This document shows positions 41,598 to 52,689 of a DNA stretch of 64,000 nucleotides, piece after piece (position 1 is the first letter of the stretch; each line of letters starts with the position of its first letter). Source of the stretch: Falciphora oryzae (Eukaryota; Ascomycota; Sordariomycetes; Magnaporthales; Magnaporthaceae); the NCBI GenBank assembly GCA_000733355.1, contig JNVV01000017.1, positions 437,520-501,519 of the forward strand, given 5' to 3'. A program made the position numbers and the translations under genes. Below the pieces are notes generated by a model. That model saw nothing but the letters and a program-made list of their open reading frames with translations, did not search any database and was not told the origin of the DNA.

Positions 41598-43789
41598 GTG
41601 TTTTATCGTGGTAGGCGGCTTCTAAGTGGGTCAGCTTGGAGGGCTCGAGGGGCGGGGTGGGCCTTGCTCAACGCCTTGACTTACATGTAATAGCTCAGTG
41701 TGAGGGCTTGGAAAGGGCTTCGATTTTGTTGATCAACTCTTTTGGCCTTAAAGGAGCTCAAGGACAGAAGAAAGGAAAGGGTCAAAGGCCTGCCGGAGGC
41801 CTCGCCTTTATCTTCAGTGCCGCTGGCTTGTGCACCTTCTAGCCCCCGAAAGGTGGCACCGTCGGGCTGTGGTACACGAAGTGTGACTACCGACAGCCAA
41901 TCGTCACCAGCAATATTGACCAGTTTCCTTTGCATGAATTTGTTGCCCATGTGACGATTTCAGTGAGACGAGCCTCGCGCTTCTGAATGGCGGTTTTCGT
42001 GGACTTTAGTTCGAGACTCCGACAGAGGGCGACACGTATCGGACGCTCATATCAGATTGGTAGCCTGACCAAGAGAACTGCCGATGCACGCCTTTGCATT
42101 GATGGAACTAACTTTACAGGGATAGACACGTGTATCGAACCGCATTGAGTATTTGCTGTTCAGCTGTTCAATATCTCCGTGGCTTGCAGGCTGCAGAGGC
42201 GTTCTGCGAACTGCGAACGCGTGTTGGTCGGTCGACTGCCGGGGGTGTGATGAAGGTTGTGTGTGGCTGGAGGCCGCACTTTTCTGTGCCTCTCGGAGAA
42301 CGGGCTACTACTCGATCAATGCCCGCTCCGGCACGACCCTTACGCCCTCGCCAAGAGAGAAATGACTCTCTGAAGTGGCCGCTGCACCACAGGTCCCAGA
42401 TGTGAAGCCCCACACCTGCCTACCCTTTGTGTTGTTACCGCACTGTTGCAATTGGGTGGCAGCTCCGCCAGCCTCGCTTTTATCTTTAGGTATCTATGTT
42501 CCGTGCACCACACAAGGCCTCCCAGAAGCCTGTGCGCCTCCAGGCTTGTTGGCCCCAGGGACGTCCGAAGGGGTGCGCCGTTGGGCCGTAATACGTAAAG
42601 CGTCACTGTCGACAACCAATCGTTAGTAACAACTACTCCGGGAGCAGCAGGAGCAAGGCCTTGCTAGCGCCGTAGCAGGAGGGCGTAAAAGCGGGCGGGA
42701 GTTGGAAGTCCAGAAGCAGAGAGGACTGAACGCAAACACCGGTTGGAGGTTGAAGCTTGCCGAAGAAGAGACGGAATCGAAGCAGCAGAAGCGACGCTTT
42801 TATGGCCGACTAAAGCACAAGGTCGACGTTCTGCCAGCGGAATCGCAGGTGATTCATCCGCAAACAACGGCAGGAAACAAAAAAGCGGTCGAAGGGCCCC
42901 GTAACGGAAGACAAGTTTGCAGCTGATTCAGCTCCTACGGGCCGCGAAAAGGCGACTCGAGGCGGCTCGATGCACCACGCGGAGGCATTCGCCACCACAT
43001 GCCGAAGTGCCGCCGTGCGGCACCAAAAGAACCCCAGCGAGACCCGCTGCCGTGGCGGGCCGAGCCGCAACCAGGCGAAGGCGTTCCCGTCTGCCGAAGT
43101 ACCGACCCACAACGGCGCCGCCCCCACGGGCGCCCAACTATCGGGACGTCAGCCCCCTGGAAGGGAGGTGGTGCCAAGACGGGCTGCCTGCACACAAGTG
43201 TGTACACAGCACCAAAAAACGTCGGCTGCGTACGCATGCCAAAGGGGCTCAATTGGACTCAAAATGAGTGGCTGCCCTAGGTGCCCAGTCGTGCTTTCTT
43301 GCAGCGGCTTTTGTCGTCGCAACAATCCAGCGTCTTCATTTCGTCATAGCATCCCTCGTCGCCATCACCAAGAATCCCGACCGCACCGACATATTGACAA
43401 ATTCTGGACAATGGCTCCCTCGCTCGAAGATCCCCGTCCCTTACGCCTTTTCGGAGAGAATCGACGAGGAGGGGGTTGCGCCCTATCCCATGGGACAGGG
43501 CCGGCCCTGATGCGTTCGCCGTGGACGCACTCAAGAGCCTCTCCGCTAACGTCCCGGGCGGACTGGACGGCGGCGTTGGTGGGCTGGTTTCCTTCGGCGA
43601 GCTTGGCCAGATCCATCTGGCTTTGCTCAATCTGGTGGCTGAGCTCCTCGAGGCGCCCCAGCCCCCTCGACGAAATCCCTGGTGTTTAATGCCGGCTGCG
43701 GACTCGTCCGTGGGCCTCAGCGACCCGGTCGAGCCCTTGTTCCTCAGACGATAACGCGACACTGGTCCCGGCCCTGGAACCGGCTGATC
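41598..43789. other. Long stretch without a supportable gene; contains an old duplication
   Basis: Two segments, 41820-41930 and 42545-42640, are diverged copies of each other. The remainder has only overlapping short frames on both strands. The block 42920-43260 is GC-rich with frames open in several phases but no recognisable protein. Confidence 0.45.
42545..42640. repeat. Diverged duplicate of 41820-41930
   Basis: Both read, on the minus strand, (D/N)DWLS(V/T)VTL(R/Y)V followed by (Q/R)P(D/N)GA, and share CAGCCAATCGTCA/CAACCAATCGTTA on the plus strand. Identity is roughly 70 percent by eye. The family is unknown. Confidence 0.5.
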
Positions 43790-46760
43790 CTGACGTGACG
43801 CCCACGCCCACGCCCGCACCTCCAGTAGCAGCAGCCACAGACCCGCACCCCACCACGACCACCAACAATGCTCCTAGGCGACGGCTGATCTGCAGGGCAA
43901 CCTTCTCGCTCGGGTCCAGTTCGCCTGTCGTGTCTGCCGCCGCAAGGATCTCTCGATACGTATCCTCGTCGATGCTCTGGGTCCAGGCCTGCACCGCGGG
44001 GAGGTGAAGCTTCCCGGATAATATCGTTGGCATCTGCTGCACGGCAATCCAAGCCGATGGGACCATGTGCGCCGGAAAACGTCGAGCGAGTGTGTCACGG
44101 ATCCGCCTGACGCACTTGGCCGCCCGGGGACGCATCGATGGGACGACGAGGCGGCCGCGGAGAGGGCCTTCCGACGGGCTCATGAAGACCGAGTGCCGGA
44201 TTTCGTGCAGGTCGCCAAGTGATGGTGGATCTCGCCTGGTTCGATGCGTTGGCCGTGGATCTTGACCTGGCCGTCCTTGCGGCCGACAAACGTAAGGGAG
44301 CCCTCGGAGTTGAGGCGCACGGGGTCGCCGGTCGCGTAGGAGCGCGTCTCGGGGGTGCGGCCCACGCGCGGCGCCTATGCCAGGCCCGCGACAAAGACCT
44401 CTGCTGTCCTTGCAGGGTCGTTGACGCAGCCGCGCGAAAGCGGTGCGCCCTCGAGGAAGAGCTTGCCGAGCCCCGATGGGCACGAGACGCTGTCTATTAC
44501 CCGGCTCGGTCACCCAGCGAGCACAGCCCGAGAGGTGGCCGATGTTGGACGCTTCCGTCGACTCCGGCACGCGCGGCATAACGGATGATATGGCGGCGCA
44601 CTTTGCAGGACTGTAGCCGTTGCCCTGCCGGAGTCTGTCAGCCCAGCCGTCAGCGTCCTTTTGGGATAAGGCTCGCTGCCGAGGAAAAGCGTTTCGAGGG
44701 GGCATCCCCGCCTCCGGGCTCAAGGTCCGGATAAAGGACGGCGTAAGGAACGCCCAGGTGTCTTTCATGTCCATAATAACACGCGGCAGGTCCGCAAACA
44801 TGTTTTATCTCTGCGATATGCAAACGCAGCCGCCTACGAGCAGGGGCGTGACCATTTTTAGTATGGCGATGTCGAACGCGAAAGAGGCGAATTGCAGGCA
44901 GGGAGAATCGGGTCCAATCGATATGTTTTTGCGCTTGCGCAGCGGCGGCGGTGCAAAAGGGGCCGTATTCGACGACCGCGCCCTTGGGCTGGCCGGTGGT
45001 GCCCGACGTGAAAACGACGTGGGCGGCACTGGAGTCGGGACGTCGGGCAGCTGGCAGGCGTAGCCGGCCGGCCGCGATGGAGTCTTTGTCGACCACGATT
45101 AAGGCCGTACACCAGCCCTCGACCGAAGCGCTATACGCGGGCGAACAGAGGACCATGGATATTTCGGTCTTTTCGAACATGTATTGGGTACGCTCCTAAG
45201 GCGCATCGGGCTTCAGGAGCAAGAAGGCCGCCCCAACCTTGTGTACGGCAAGGAACGGACGGCGACCTGGGACGACTTTTTAAAGCATATGGCAATAAAA
45301 TTGCCGGGTTTGACACCCCGTTCGATTAAAAGACCGGCCAGGCATGGCGGAGCATTGTCGAGTTCGGCGTACGGAAAGTGTGCATTTTAGGCGTGTATGG
45401 CGGGCGCATTTGGCCGTGCGCGGTATGCGTCGCCAAATAGGATATGGACGGTATTATCGACGCGGGGCGGTATGGCTTCGTCTTAGCGCGTAAGCTGGGA
45501 AAGGTGCTCTGGCGGGAGCGGCTGCGGCGAATCGACGCCTGCGTCCGGGGTGGCCTCGATGGCGCTTAGGGACCTGGAGCAGGCTTTGGCCGACGTTGGT
45601 GGCTTGCGCTTGCGTCAAGTAGTCGTTACGGTAGTCGATGGAGAAGTCGATGGGCCGCCGCTTAGCACGTTAAGCATAACATCGAACTTGGAGGGTTAGT
45701 TGCTGGAAGGGAAAGGACCAGGAAAAGAAAAAAAAAGGCTTACCTTTGTAAGATCGGCGTTTTGGATAGGGCGGAAAGATAGTGGCAGGTCCTGGGGTTG
45801 CCCGGTAGGCAACTTTTGGAATGACAATGCCGTGTTGAACAGCTGACCACCCGGTACCTGGAGCGCGTGCTTGACGCCGACCAGCGGCGCGTGTTGGTGT
45901 GGCAGGCCGTCGACGTAGGCGGCGAAAAGATGCCGCAGGATGGTCGCGGTCGTGCTGTGCCGGTTTAAAACCACGCGAGAGACGAGGATGTTGATAAATG
46001 GTCCCATAGAACCCGAAATGCCGTCGAGCTCGACGTCCCTGCCCGAAGCGGTGTAGCCGAAGCAGACGTCCTGGGCGTCGGTGTAAGAGCGGAGGACCAA
46101 GGCCCAGGCGAGCTGGAATATGTTGGCGACGGAGACGTGGAACCGTCTCGCCAGTGCGCCGAGGCGGTGTTCGAAGGGCACGTCGACGTAAAGGCGGCGC
46201 ATTTCCCTTTAACCGGTCGGCACGATGCCGTCCGCCAGTCGGGGAAGGCGGCAGACGGTGGCCCCCTTGAGGCGGGCGGCCCAGAACCGGAGGGACGACT
46301 CGAGCGAGGTTATTTGGACGTGGGCAATATAGCTCGAGCAGGGAGGACCGGGGCCGGCGGGTATGTCGTTGGCGTAAGCGCGGGCCCAGTCCTTTGGGAG
46401 GATCTGCAGCGAGGTCGCGTCCACCAGGGCGCGGCTGACCTGGAGGTGCGCATAGGCCTTGCCTCCGGGGCCGGCGCATATGGCAAGGCGGTGCGCAGGA
46501 GCGTCGGGGTCGAAGTCTCCACGGCACGAGTCCCAAAGCTTTTCCATCGCAGCAGCCTCGTCGTCGCCGCAGGTGAAGAACGTGACGGACGGGTCGAGTC
46601 GGCCTTGCCGGCGCCGCGACCTTCGGAGGGGGTGATCTCCCAGACGGCGTGGACTTCATACTGTGAGGCGTCCTTGGACCGGCTGAGGAGGATGCCGCGC
46701 TGCATGGGCGATGTCGGGTACACGCCTTGGACAGCTTCGACGTTGCCGCATGAGACGGCT
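43790..46760 (-). pseudogene. Non-ribosomal peptide synthetase module (C-A, start of T), decayed
   Basis: Read leftward. Condensation domain: YPTSPMQRGILLSRSKDASQ (about 46720), SRALVDATSLQILPKDWA (about 46430, with Arg where the first active-site His of the HxxxD-type motif is expected), VCFGYTASGRDVELDG and GPFINILVSRV (about 46050-45990), QLFNTALSFQKLP. Adenylation domain: GAAFLLLKPDAP (about 45210), AHVVFTSGTTGQPKGA (core A3, about 45015), [62 protein letters not shown] (A7-A8, about 44270). Then KLHLPAVQAW and the beginning of a carrier domain. Several frameshifts separate these pieces (near 46600, 46210, 45690, 45200, 44870, 44580 and 44200). It would have added one amino acid in a fungal secondary-metabolite line; the substrate and product cannot be told. 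Confidence 0.8.
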
Positions 46761-47128
46761 CCCTTTGCACGCTAAAAAGGCACCGGTCGCCTAATGCGTC
46801 TGGCAGGTCATCGTGCCGCTAGCCCGCTTTCGTGGCAGGTTTTCCCCAGGGCGGGAGAGCTCCCGTCCGGGCTGGGATTGGCGTTCTAACCCCTGCGGTC
46901 AAGGAGACCCTTAGAGCGGGTTCCGGGCCCCAGGTAGGTCGAAGTTTAGTTGCCGGAAACGAAGTGGAGTCACCCATCGACTCCAGGCCCCAGCGTACAG
47001 TGTGTAATCGGTAGACTGAGTGCTCAACACGCCGGGGCCAAAGCCGGTGGGCACGAAGCAAGCCGAGCCGGGTTTGCCGATGCTCGGGCCGGGAGCTTAA
47101 ATAAACGGCGAGTTACGTACCCCACATT
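46761..47128. other. Spacer between the NRPS relic and the Tc1-like element
   Basis: No recognisable coding content was found on either strand. Confidence 0.4.
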
Positions 47129-47255
47129 CTGTCTGTTTAGAACCAAACCACAGTGGGTCCAACGGACCAGGGTGCACTCCCACCCACCCCCCTCGTTTTG
47201 CGGTGAAAATCGCGTTTTTTGAGGTGACGGCCTGGCCGGATCAACTAACGCGCGT
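47129..47255 (+). repeat. Left terminal inverted repeat of the Tc1-like element
   Basis: Starts CTGTCTGTTTAGAACCAAAC. The complement matches 51291-51417 at 125 of 127 positions by eye. Confidence 0.92.
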
Positions 47256-47337
47256 TTAAAGCAAAGCTCAAGGATGCATCTCGAAGTCGCGCCTACCGGT
47301 ATCGGGATTGAATCCACGAGGTCAGCAAAGCGATATA

Positions 47338-48432
47338 ATGGCGCCACATCTATCGATCCAGCAAAAAAACAGCGTATGCATCCTGCTCGAGCTTTACGTA
47401 CCGGCTAAACGTATAGCGGCGGCGCTCGACCTCAATAAACGACGGGTTTATAATTATCAACGCAAATATAAAATCACTGGCAACCCTTTCCCACCTAGGA
47501 AATCTTCTGGGAATACCGTCAAATTACCTCACGCGGTACTGCTCGTACGCCTCTCGCTTTCTCGCCCTCCGCCGCAACGTCGTTTTTTGGAAGTGTTTGC
47601 TAATTTTGACTGCCAGTCGCTACTGGACCTGCTTAGGGATAAACCCTGCTTATTCCTCGACGAAATGCAGTGGTGGCTGGCCCTCGAAAAGCACGTATAC
47701 GTCTCGATCCCGACGATCTCGGTACGCCTAAAAGAACAAAGGTGGTCCAACAAAAAGCTATACCACGTAGCTAGTTAGCGAAATAAAAAGTTACGCGTTG
47801 ATTGGGAGAGGAAAATCAGCGCGTTTACTGCCGAAATGTTCGTTTTTTGCGATAAATCTAGGCTGGATCGACGAAATGCAGCGAGGCGTATTGGTTGGGC
47901 ACCGCGGGGAGTTTCTCCTTACAAACGGCACCCTTTCGATAGAAGGAAGCGATTTCATATCTTGCCTGCGATTTCGATCACCGGTCTCGTCTGCGAATTA
48001 ATATACGAAAGCCATACAAACGCTAATGGGTTTATTCTTTAGCTAAAACAGAATCTACTTCCTCGCATAAATAAATTCCCTGCCCCCAAAAGTATCTTGG
48101 TTATAGATAACGCGTTTTGGCATAAAAACCCTCGCGTTGAGTTAGCCTGTCGGGAAGCTGGCGTTCTGCTGCTGTTTTTACCACCCTACTCACCAGATTA
48201 CAACCTGATCGAAGCTTTTTTTAAGGACCTAAAAACGGCTGTCAAACGTTGCGGGAAGTACGAAAAAAGCGAAAAGATATCAAAGGACGAATTCAAGCAA
48301 TTCCTACTAAATATCGCGACCGCTCGAGGATCTTGTATAAAGGCGATCAAAGGGCATTTCAAACAGGCGAAAGTGCTATGGAAAAACGGCTGGGAAGAAG
48401 GCGCTGCAGTTAATTATATGGAATTGTATTAA
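47338..48432 (+). pseudogene. DD34E (IS630/Tc1-type, DDE_3) transposase with two TAG codons
   Basis: From ATG at 47338 a single 365-codon frame runs to TAA at 48430, broken by TAG at 47776 and 48040. The N-terminal helix-turn-helix is CILLELYVPAKRIAAALDLN KRRVYNYQRKY (written as two halves). Catalytic residues: first Asp in FVFCDKSRLDRR (usual CDES), second Asp in ILVIDNAFWHK, then Glu in PPYSPDYNLIEAFFKDLK, exactly 34 residues after the second Asp. The first TAG falls where relatives read RQRNE-like sequence, so CAG to TAG is the simplest explanation. This would be the cut-and-paste enzyme acting on the 127-bp repeats; it is now inactive. Confidence 0.88.
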
Positions 48433-48758
48433 AAAGAATATGCTAAATTTTTTAGCGGCATATTAAGGTAAATTAACGTGCCGACCTCCAAGCGATCGTT
48501 AAAAACCTTCCTTATATATATTTCGCCCGGGCTTTGCATTTTGTTACCGGATCGAGCCCTTGTCGCTATAGCTGTCGTCGTCGGTAGGATTTTAGCTCGA
48601 AAAGGGTATCGTTTGTCGCGTTGTGGGAGGTGGTGGCGGAAGGAAGCTATCGAAGTTGTTAGCATTTATAAAGGGATTTTGGATAAAATCGCGTTAAGTA
48701 GGAGGATTTGCGGGGAAAATTAATCGTAAGTAAGCATTCCGTTTAGATATTAAAATAA

Positions 48759-51176
48759 TTAAGGGCTTAAACCTCCTCCCGGTACGGCCTCGTTCACGTC
48801 GCCGTCGCCGTTAGCTTCGAAGGCGAAGCGGAAGGCCTCGTCTTTAACGCGCTTTTTAAGCGACGATTTAAACGCCCGCACGAGATTAGCCGGCAGGCCG
48901 AGGGCCAGGAAGTGTGCGTCGGGCATTTCCCGGATACCTTAAATGCTCAATGATCCGTTAAAGAGGTGCTTCGAAAGGCGTTAAGCGGTTCTTTGGATTC
49001 TTCGATATTGCTAAAGCGACCCGCTAGCGTAAATACGCGCAAACTCGTCCGCAAACGAATCAAATAGCTTTATTGCAAAAATATTGGGCGGGACTATTGC
49101 GTCAGATGATGGATGAAAAGGAAAAGGGTACTGATTTCTTTAGGCAGATTCGGTGCCGTAATGCGACGGCAAAATCGCGATTTGCCCGCGGGAAGGTAGC
49201 AAAAAATCCGGCAATCCATTTAAAAGTGATTGGAAGGGTAAAGCGATCTCGTTTATTTCGTAGCTGGCCGGCGCGACGAGCGTTGGCGCCGACGAGGTCC
49301 CAAAGACGGTTTGTTGCAGGTTCCGAAATATATTAACGTTTTTTGCGATGCTTTAATGCAACGGTGCCGGCGCCAACGTTGCTTGCGCGCCTGCGGGAGG
49401 ATTTCGTCGTGCCAGGCTAGAAATCAGCGAGGTTAACTCGCCTAACGGCTTAGCCATACCGTCGTTGTTAATGTTAATAACGTTGTTATAAATAAGCCCG
49501 ATCTTTTGCTTATTACCACCGCCAAAAGGCCGGTAATAGTTTATGGCCGTTTCCGGATTAGCAAAAGCTTTCCTGTATACCTCGGCCTGCTTTTTCCGAA
49601 AGCCTTCCCGGATATCAGCAGGAGGCTGCTCGAGCAATGCAGTTCTAGCCTGGATCGCTGCCGCCTACTGCTAAATCTATGCTGGGCCAAAAGGGTAATG
49701 AATTTCTTTTCGGCCAACGCGCTTAACGAAGCACAAAAAAGGCGCGTGGGTATTGCGGAAATTGTTGCAAGTTCCTCTCGGCAACGTATATAACCACCTC
49801 GCGGTAAGCTCGTAATATAGCCGAATTAGCGGATTAGATTGCTTCTTTTCCTCCAGCGCTGCACGCATTATATTAGTAGTCGTTTTCCGGGCAATCGAGG
49901 TCGCCGCCGGGGCTGTCGTTCTTGCTAACCGCATAGTGGATAGGTGATTTCCAAAAAGGTTGCGGGCGCTTAACTTTGCATCGTCGAGCACCCTATTTAA
50001 GGGAGTAAACGGCGCGATCGAAGGTGCGGATCGATAGGAAATCGAGCTGGATTCCCTCCGTTAAAGGCGGAAATAGTAATCCAAGCTAATCGTCAACTCG
50101 CGATTGGCGTATTGTATTAGCGCCTCGAGGATATCGTCGCTAGAGATGAAGCTATTGAACTTGACGCTATCAAGCCCTTCATCGCAATCAAAAGTGCTCG
50201 AGACGATCTGCGGGGCGATGACGCGAAGTAGCTTGTATCCGGCCGTCAATTCTGCCTTGGAGTATCTCGCCAACGCGTCCTCTACCTCGTTATCCTCTCG
50301 GCTTAACCTAACCATGCGCGTTATTTTATAAGCCGACGCGAACTCGGCGAAGGCTCCCTCGCAATCAACGCCGGCAAAGGACGTCGCGGCAAGTGTTGCG
50401 AAGGTCAACAGCTTGACGATCGAGCGCGGCTTTGCCCAAAGCCTCTTTTCCGGCAACCAAGACGGCTTTATTAAGTGCACGGTAACCTTAACCGATACCC
50501 GGATCTGCAAAGGCTCTTCCGCTGCCGGTATCGGTGCCGCGGGCGCTGCGGGCGCTGCGGGCGCTGCGGGCGCTGCGGGCGCTGCGGGCGCGCGAGGCGC
50601 TCGAGACGTCGGCGGTGCCCTAAAGCGAGGTCTTTTTGCCTTGGGCGTGGGTTGGTCGTCCTCCCCCTCTTCAACCCCCCTCACCGCCTTAAAGCGACTC
50701 GTTTGCTAACTGGCGGGTATAATATCGTCGCTAAGAAGGTCGATCACCGGGTGGGTGAGGTGCTAAAAAGGCGGGTAAGATTCGGACTCGCTCGTGTCGG
50801 AGGAGGGCGGTAAAAAGGATAGGTCCGAAAAGATCACCGCAACCTTTGCTGGTTGCGCCGGCGCTTTGCCCTTCCCCTTCACAGGCGCCTTTCTTTTCAC
50901 AAGAGCTCGTTTCTTGGCCGGCGCTCTCTTGCGTGCCTCCTCGGGTGCTGACTTCTCGGTTTCTGGCACCTTTTCGACCTTAGACTCGGTCTCCGGCGCC
51001 TGAACGGCGGGCCCAGCGATTTCGGAGGCTTGCGACGGCGTGCTTTTAAGCTTCAGCTTAATCCTCGGCGTAATTGCCCGGTCCGTTGGCTTTAGGATCC
51101 GTGTAGAGCGTTTCGTCGGTTTTTGGGCGCTTGCCTCCTTATTGGGCGCCTTACGCTTTTGTCGGGGGTCCGGCAT
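48759..51176 (-). pseudogene. 806-codon accessory frame of the Tc1-like element, unknown function
   Basis: A frame from ATG at 51176 to TAA at 48759 with eight internal stops at 50763, 50061, 49677, 49353, 49140, 49011, 48981 and 48939, all TAG or TAA and all in one phase. The N-terminus is Lys/Pro-rich and disordered (KRKAPNKEASAQKPTKRSTR, KKRALVKRKAPVKGKGKAPA). A Pro-Ala run from a GCGGGCGCT microsatellite sits near 50540-50590. A more ordered part follows: VKVTVHLIKPSWLPEKRLWA, VKLLTFATLAATSFAGVDCE, KAELTAGYKLLRVIAPQIVS, ALEEKKQSNPLIRLYYELTA. The C-terminus reads AHFLALGLPANLVRAFKSSL. No known family was recognised. Preservation of phase over 2.4 kb, despite stops, argues it was a real gene when RIP acted. 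Confidence 0.7.
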
Positions 51177-51290
51177 GGCTACGAAACCCGAAAATCAGCA
51201 AAAAAAAAACGTACGTTACGGAGTTAGGAATCGCTTCATTACTTTAATCGCGTTAATTTTGGTCTTTACTCTAGTATTGCTGCTGTCACA

Positions 51291-51417
51291 ACGCGCGTTG
51301 GTTGATCCGGCCAGGCCGTCACCTCAAAAAACGCGATTTTCATCGCAAAACGAGGGGGGTGGGTGGGAGTGCACCCTGGTCCGTTGGACCCACTGTGGTT
51401 TGGTTCTAAACAGACAG
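51291..51417 (-). repeat. Right terminal inverted repeat of the Tc1-like element
   Basis: Ends GGTTTGGTTCTAAACAGACAG. It is the complement of 47129-47255 apart from two substitutions, so the two ends have barely diverged. Confidence 0.92.
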
Positions 51418-51619
51418 TTGGTGTTGGCCCAATCCCCCCTCACGAAACGACCGCGCAATCCGCAATGCAAAGGCTCGGGGCTCGTAACCGAGCTCTCGCA
51501 CAGTCTGCTCGTTGCGCTCTGCTACGGGAGTAGGCGCGCAGTCGTTGGTGGTGACCTAGGACCTGCCAAAGCTTTGGGAAAATCCAATGCTTCCTTCCAC
51601 CGCCTCTTATCTAGTCTAA
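51418..51619. other. Flank of the Tc1-like element
   Basis: Short unique-looking sequence between the right inverted repeat and the next dispersed repeat. No gene seen. Confidence 0.4.
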
Positions 51620-52250
51620 TCCTCCATCCTTCCTCGAACCTCCAATTCTTGGCATTGTGCTGTTAGTGCACACTGCCAAATTGCACACAATTCCCTAACA
51701 CCCGCCAATCCAGCGACCCAACACCAACACCACGCCCGCCAACGGCGCTGGCAACGGCAGCATGCCGTTGCCAACAGCCCCCCTAGCTAACAAGGTGGCA
51801 CAATACGCCATCCTCGGCGGCCCGCCGGCCCGGAGGAGCGCGTCGCTGCCGCCCCGGCCCCCGCGCACCTCAGCGCACACGTATACGATCACGCCGTCCC
51901 CGTTTGCGAAACGTGCAACACTCGACAGGGCCCGAACAGGGCCAGGAAGGCTTCCACGGCGTCGGCACCGGTACAGGTGCCCCGATAGACCCGAACGCGC
52001 CGCACACAGCACGCGACGGAACCTCCCCTTCCCCTACCCCTCCTTCCCCTACCCTCTCCCAAGCCCCTTACGCGCGCCAGCGCCCGACACCTACCTCCTG
52101 GCCCACGGGCCCGACCCCTGGGTCGGCCGCAGCGGCGGCGGAGGAGATAATTGCAAGCTTTTTTCGCAAGCAAAATCAAACGGCCTTAATTTGCACCACG
52201 TTGGCCCGGTTTATCGACGCCGGCATCACCTCCCTACCACGTGAAGTGGC
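51620..52250 (+). repeat. Second dispersed repeat family, copy 2
   Basis: Inverted counterpart of 23700-24240. It encodes MPLPTAPLANKVAQYAILGG in one frame and EEIIASFFRKQNQTALICTT then ARFIDAGITSL in another; the second frame stays open to about 52506, ending PTFDRPGYWKRLL. It lies directly upstream of, and in the same orientation as, repeat copy D, so the two may be parts of one retroelement about 1.45 kb long. Confidence 0.65.
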
Positions 52251-52689
52251 ACACGAAGCGAACGGCTGGAAAATCTGCTTTTTGGATTACGCAAAAAAGG
52301 CACTGCTAGGCCAGTCAGCCCCTTTCCCAGGGGATGGAAAACCCTTTGCAACCCTTAAACCAAACACCGCGCCCAGCTGTGGGAAAAAGAAATCCCCTTC
52401 TCACCTTGCATATTGCAGGCTGGCTAGGGTGCCGGAAAACAAGTGGCCTATCGCGGACCCTACCCCGACTTTCGATAGGCCCGGATATTGGAAACGGCTG
52501 CTATAAAAGCCCTTCCTTTTCGCTTCGTTCGTCGAAGCTACCAACTACTACACCGTCGTTGGACGGTAGCGGCAGGCTAGCGGGCCCGCACATTACCCCT
52601 TCCTTTATACCCTTTCCCTTTCTTTTCCTTCTTTTCCTTTTACCCCTTTTCCTTTTACCCCTTTCCTTATTACCTTTACTCGTTTACTC
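52251..52689. other. Pyrimidine-rich linker between two repeats
   Basis: The first half continues the open frame of the second repeat family. From about 52590 it becomes a CCTTT-rich tract, partly matched by the opposite flank of copy C, and may belong to the same element. Confidence 0.4.

Larger units (their letters stand above)
47129..51417. mobile_element. Tc1/mariner DD34E transposon with two convergent reading frames (4289 bp)
   Basis: Bounded by 127-bp terminal inverted repeats (47129-47255 and 51291-51417) that differ at only two positions. Inside are a left-to-right DD34E transposase (47338-48432) and a right-to-left 806-codon frame (51176-48759). Both carry only TAG/TAA nonsense codons in an otherwise continuous frame. 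No TA duplication abuts the outermost inverted-repeat bases. At 4.3 kb it is about three times the length of a standard Tc1/mariner element, owing to the second frame. Confidence 0.88.

Noticed and set aside
48478..48723. 81-codon plus-strand frame after the transposase
   Set aside because: It begins with GTG and has no recognisable content; it probably reflects local base composition inside the element.
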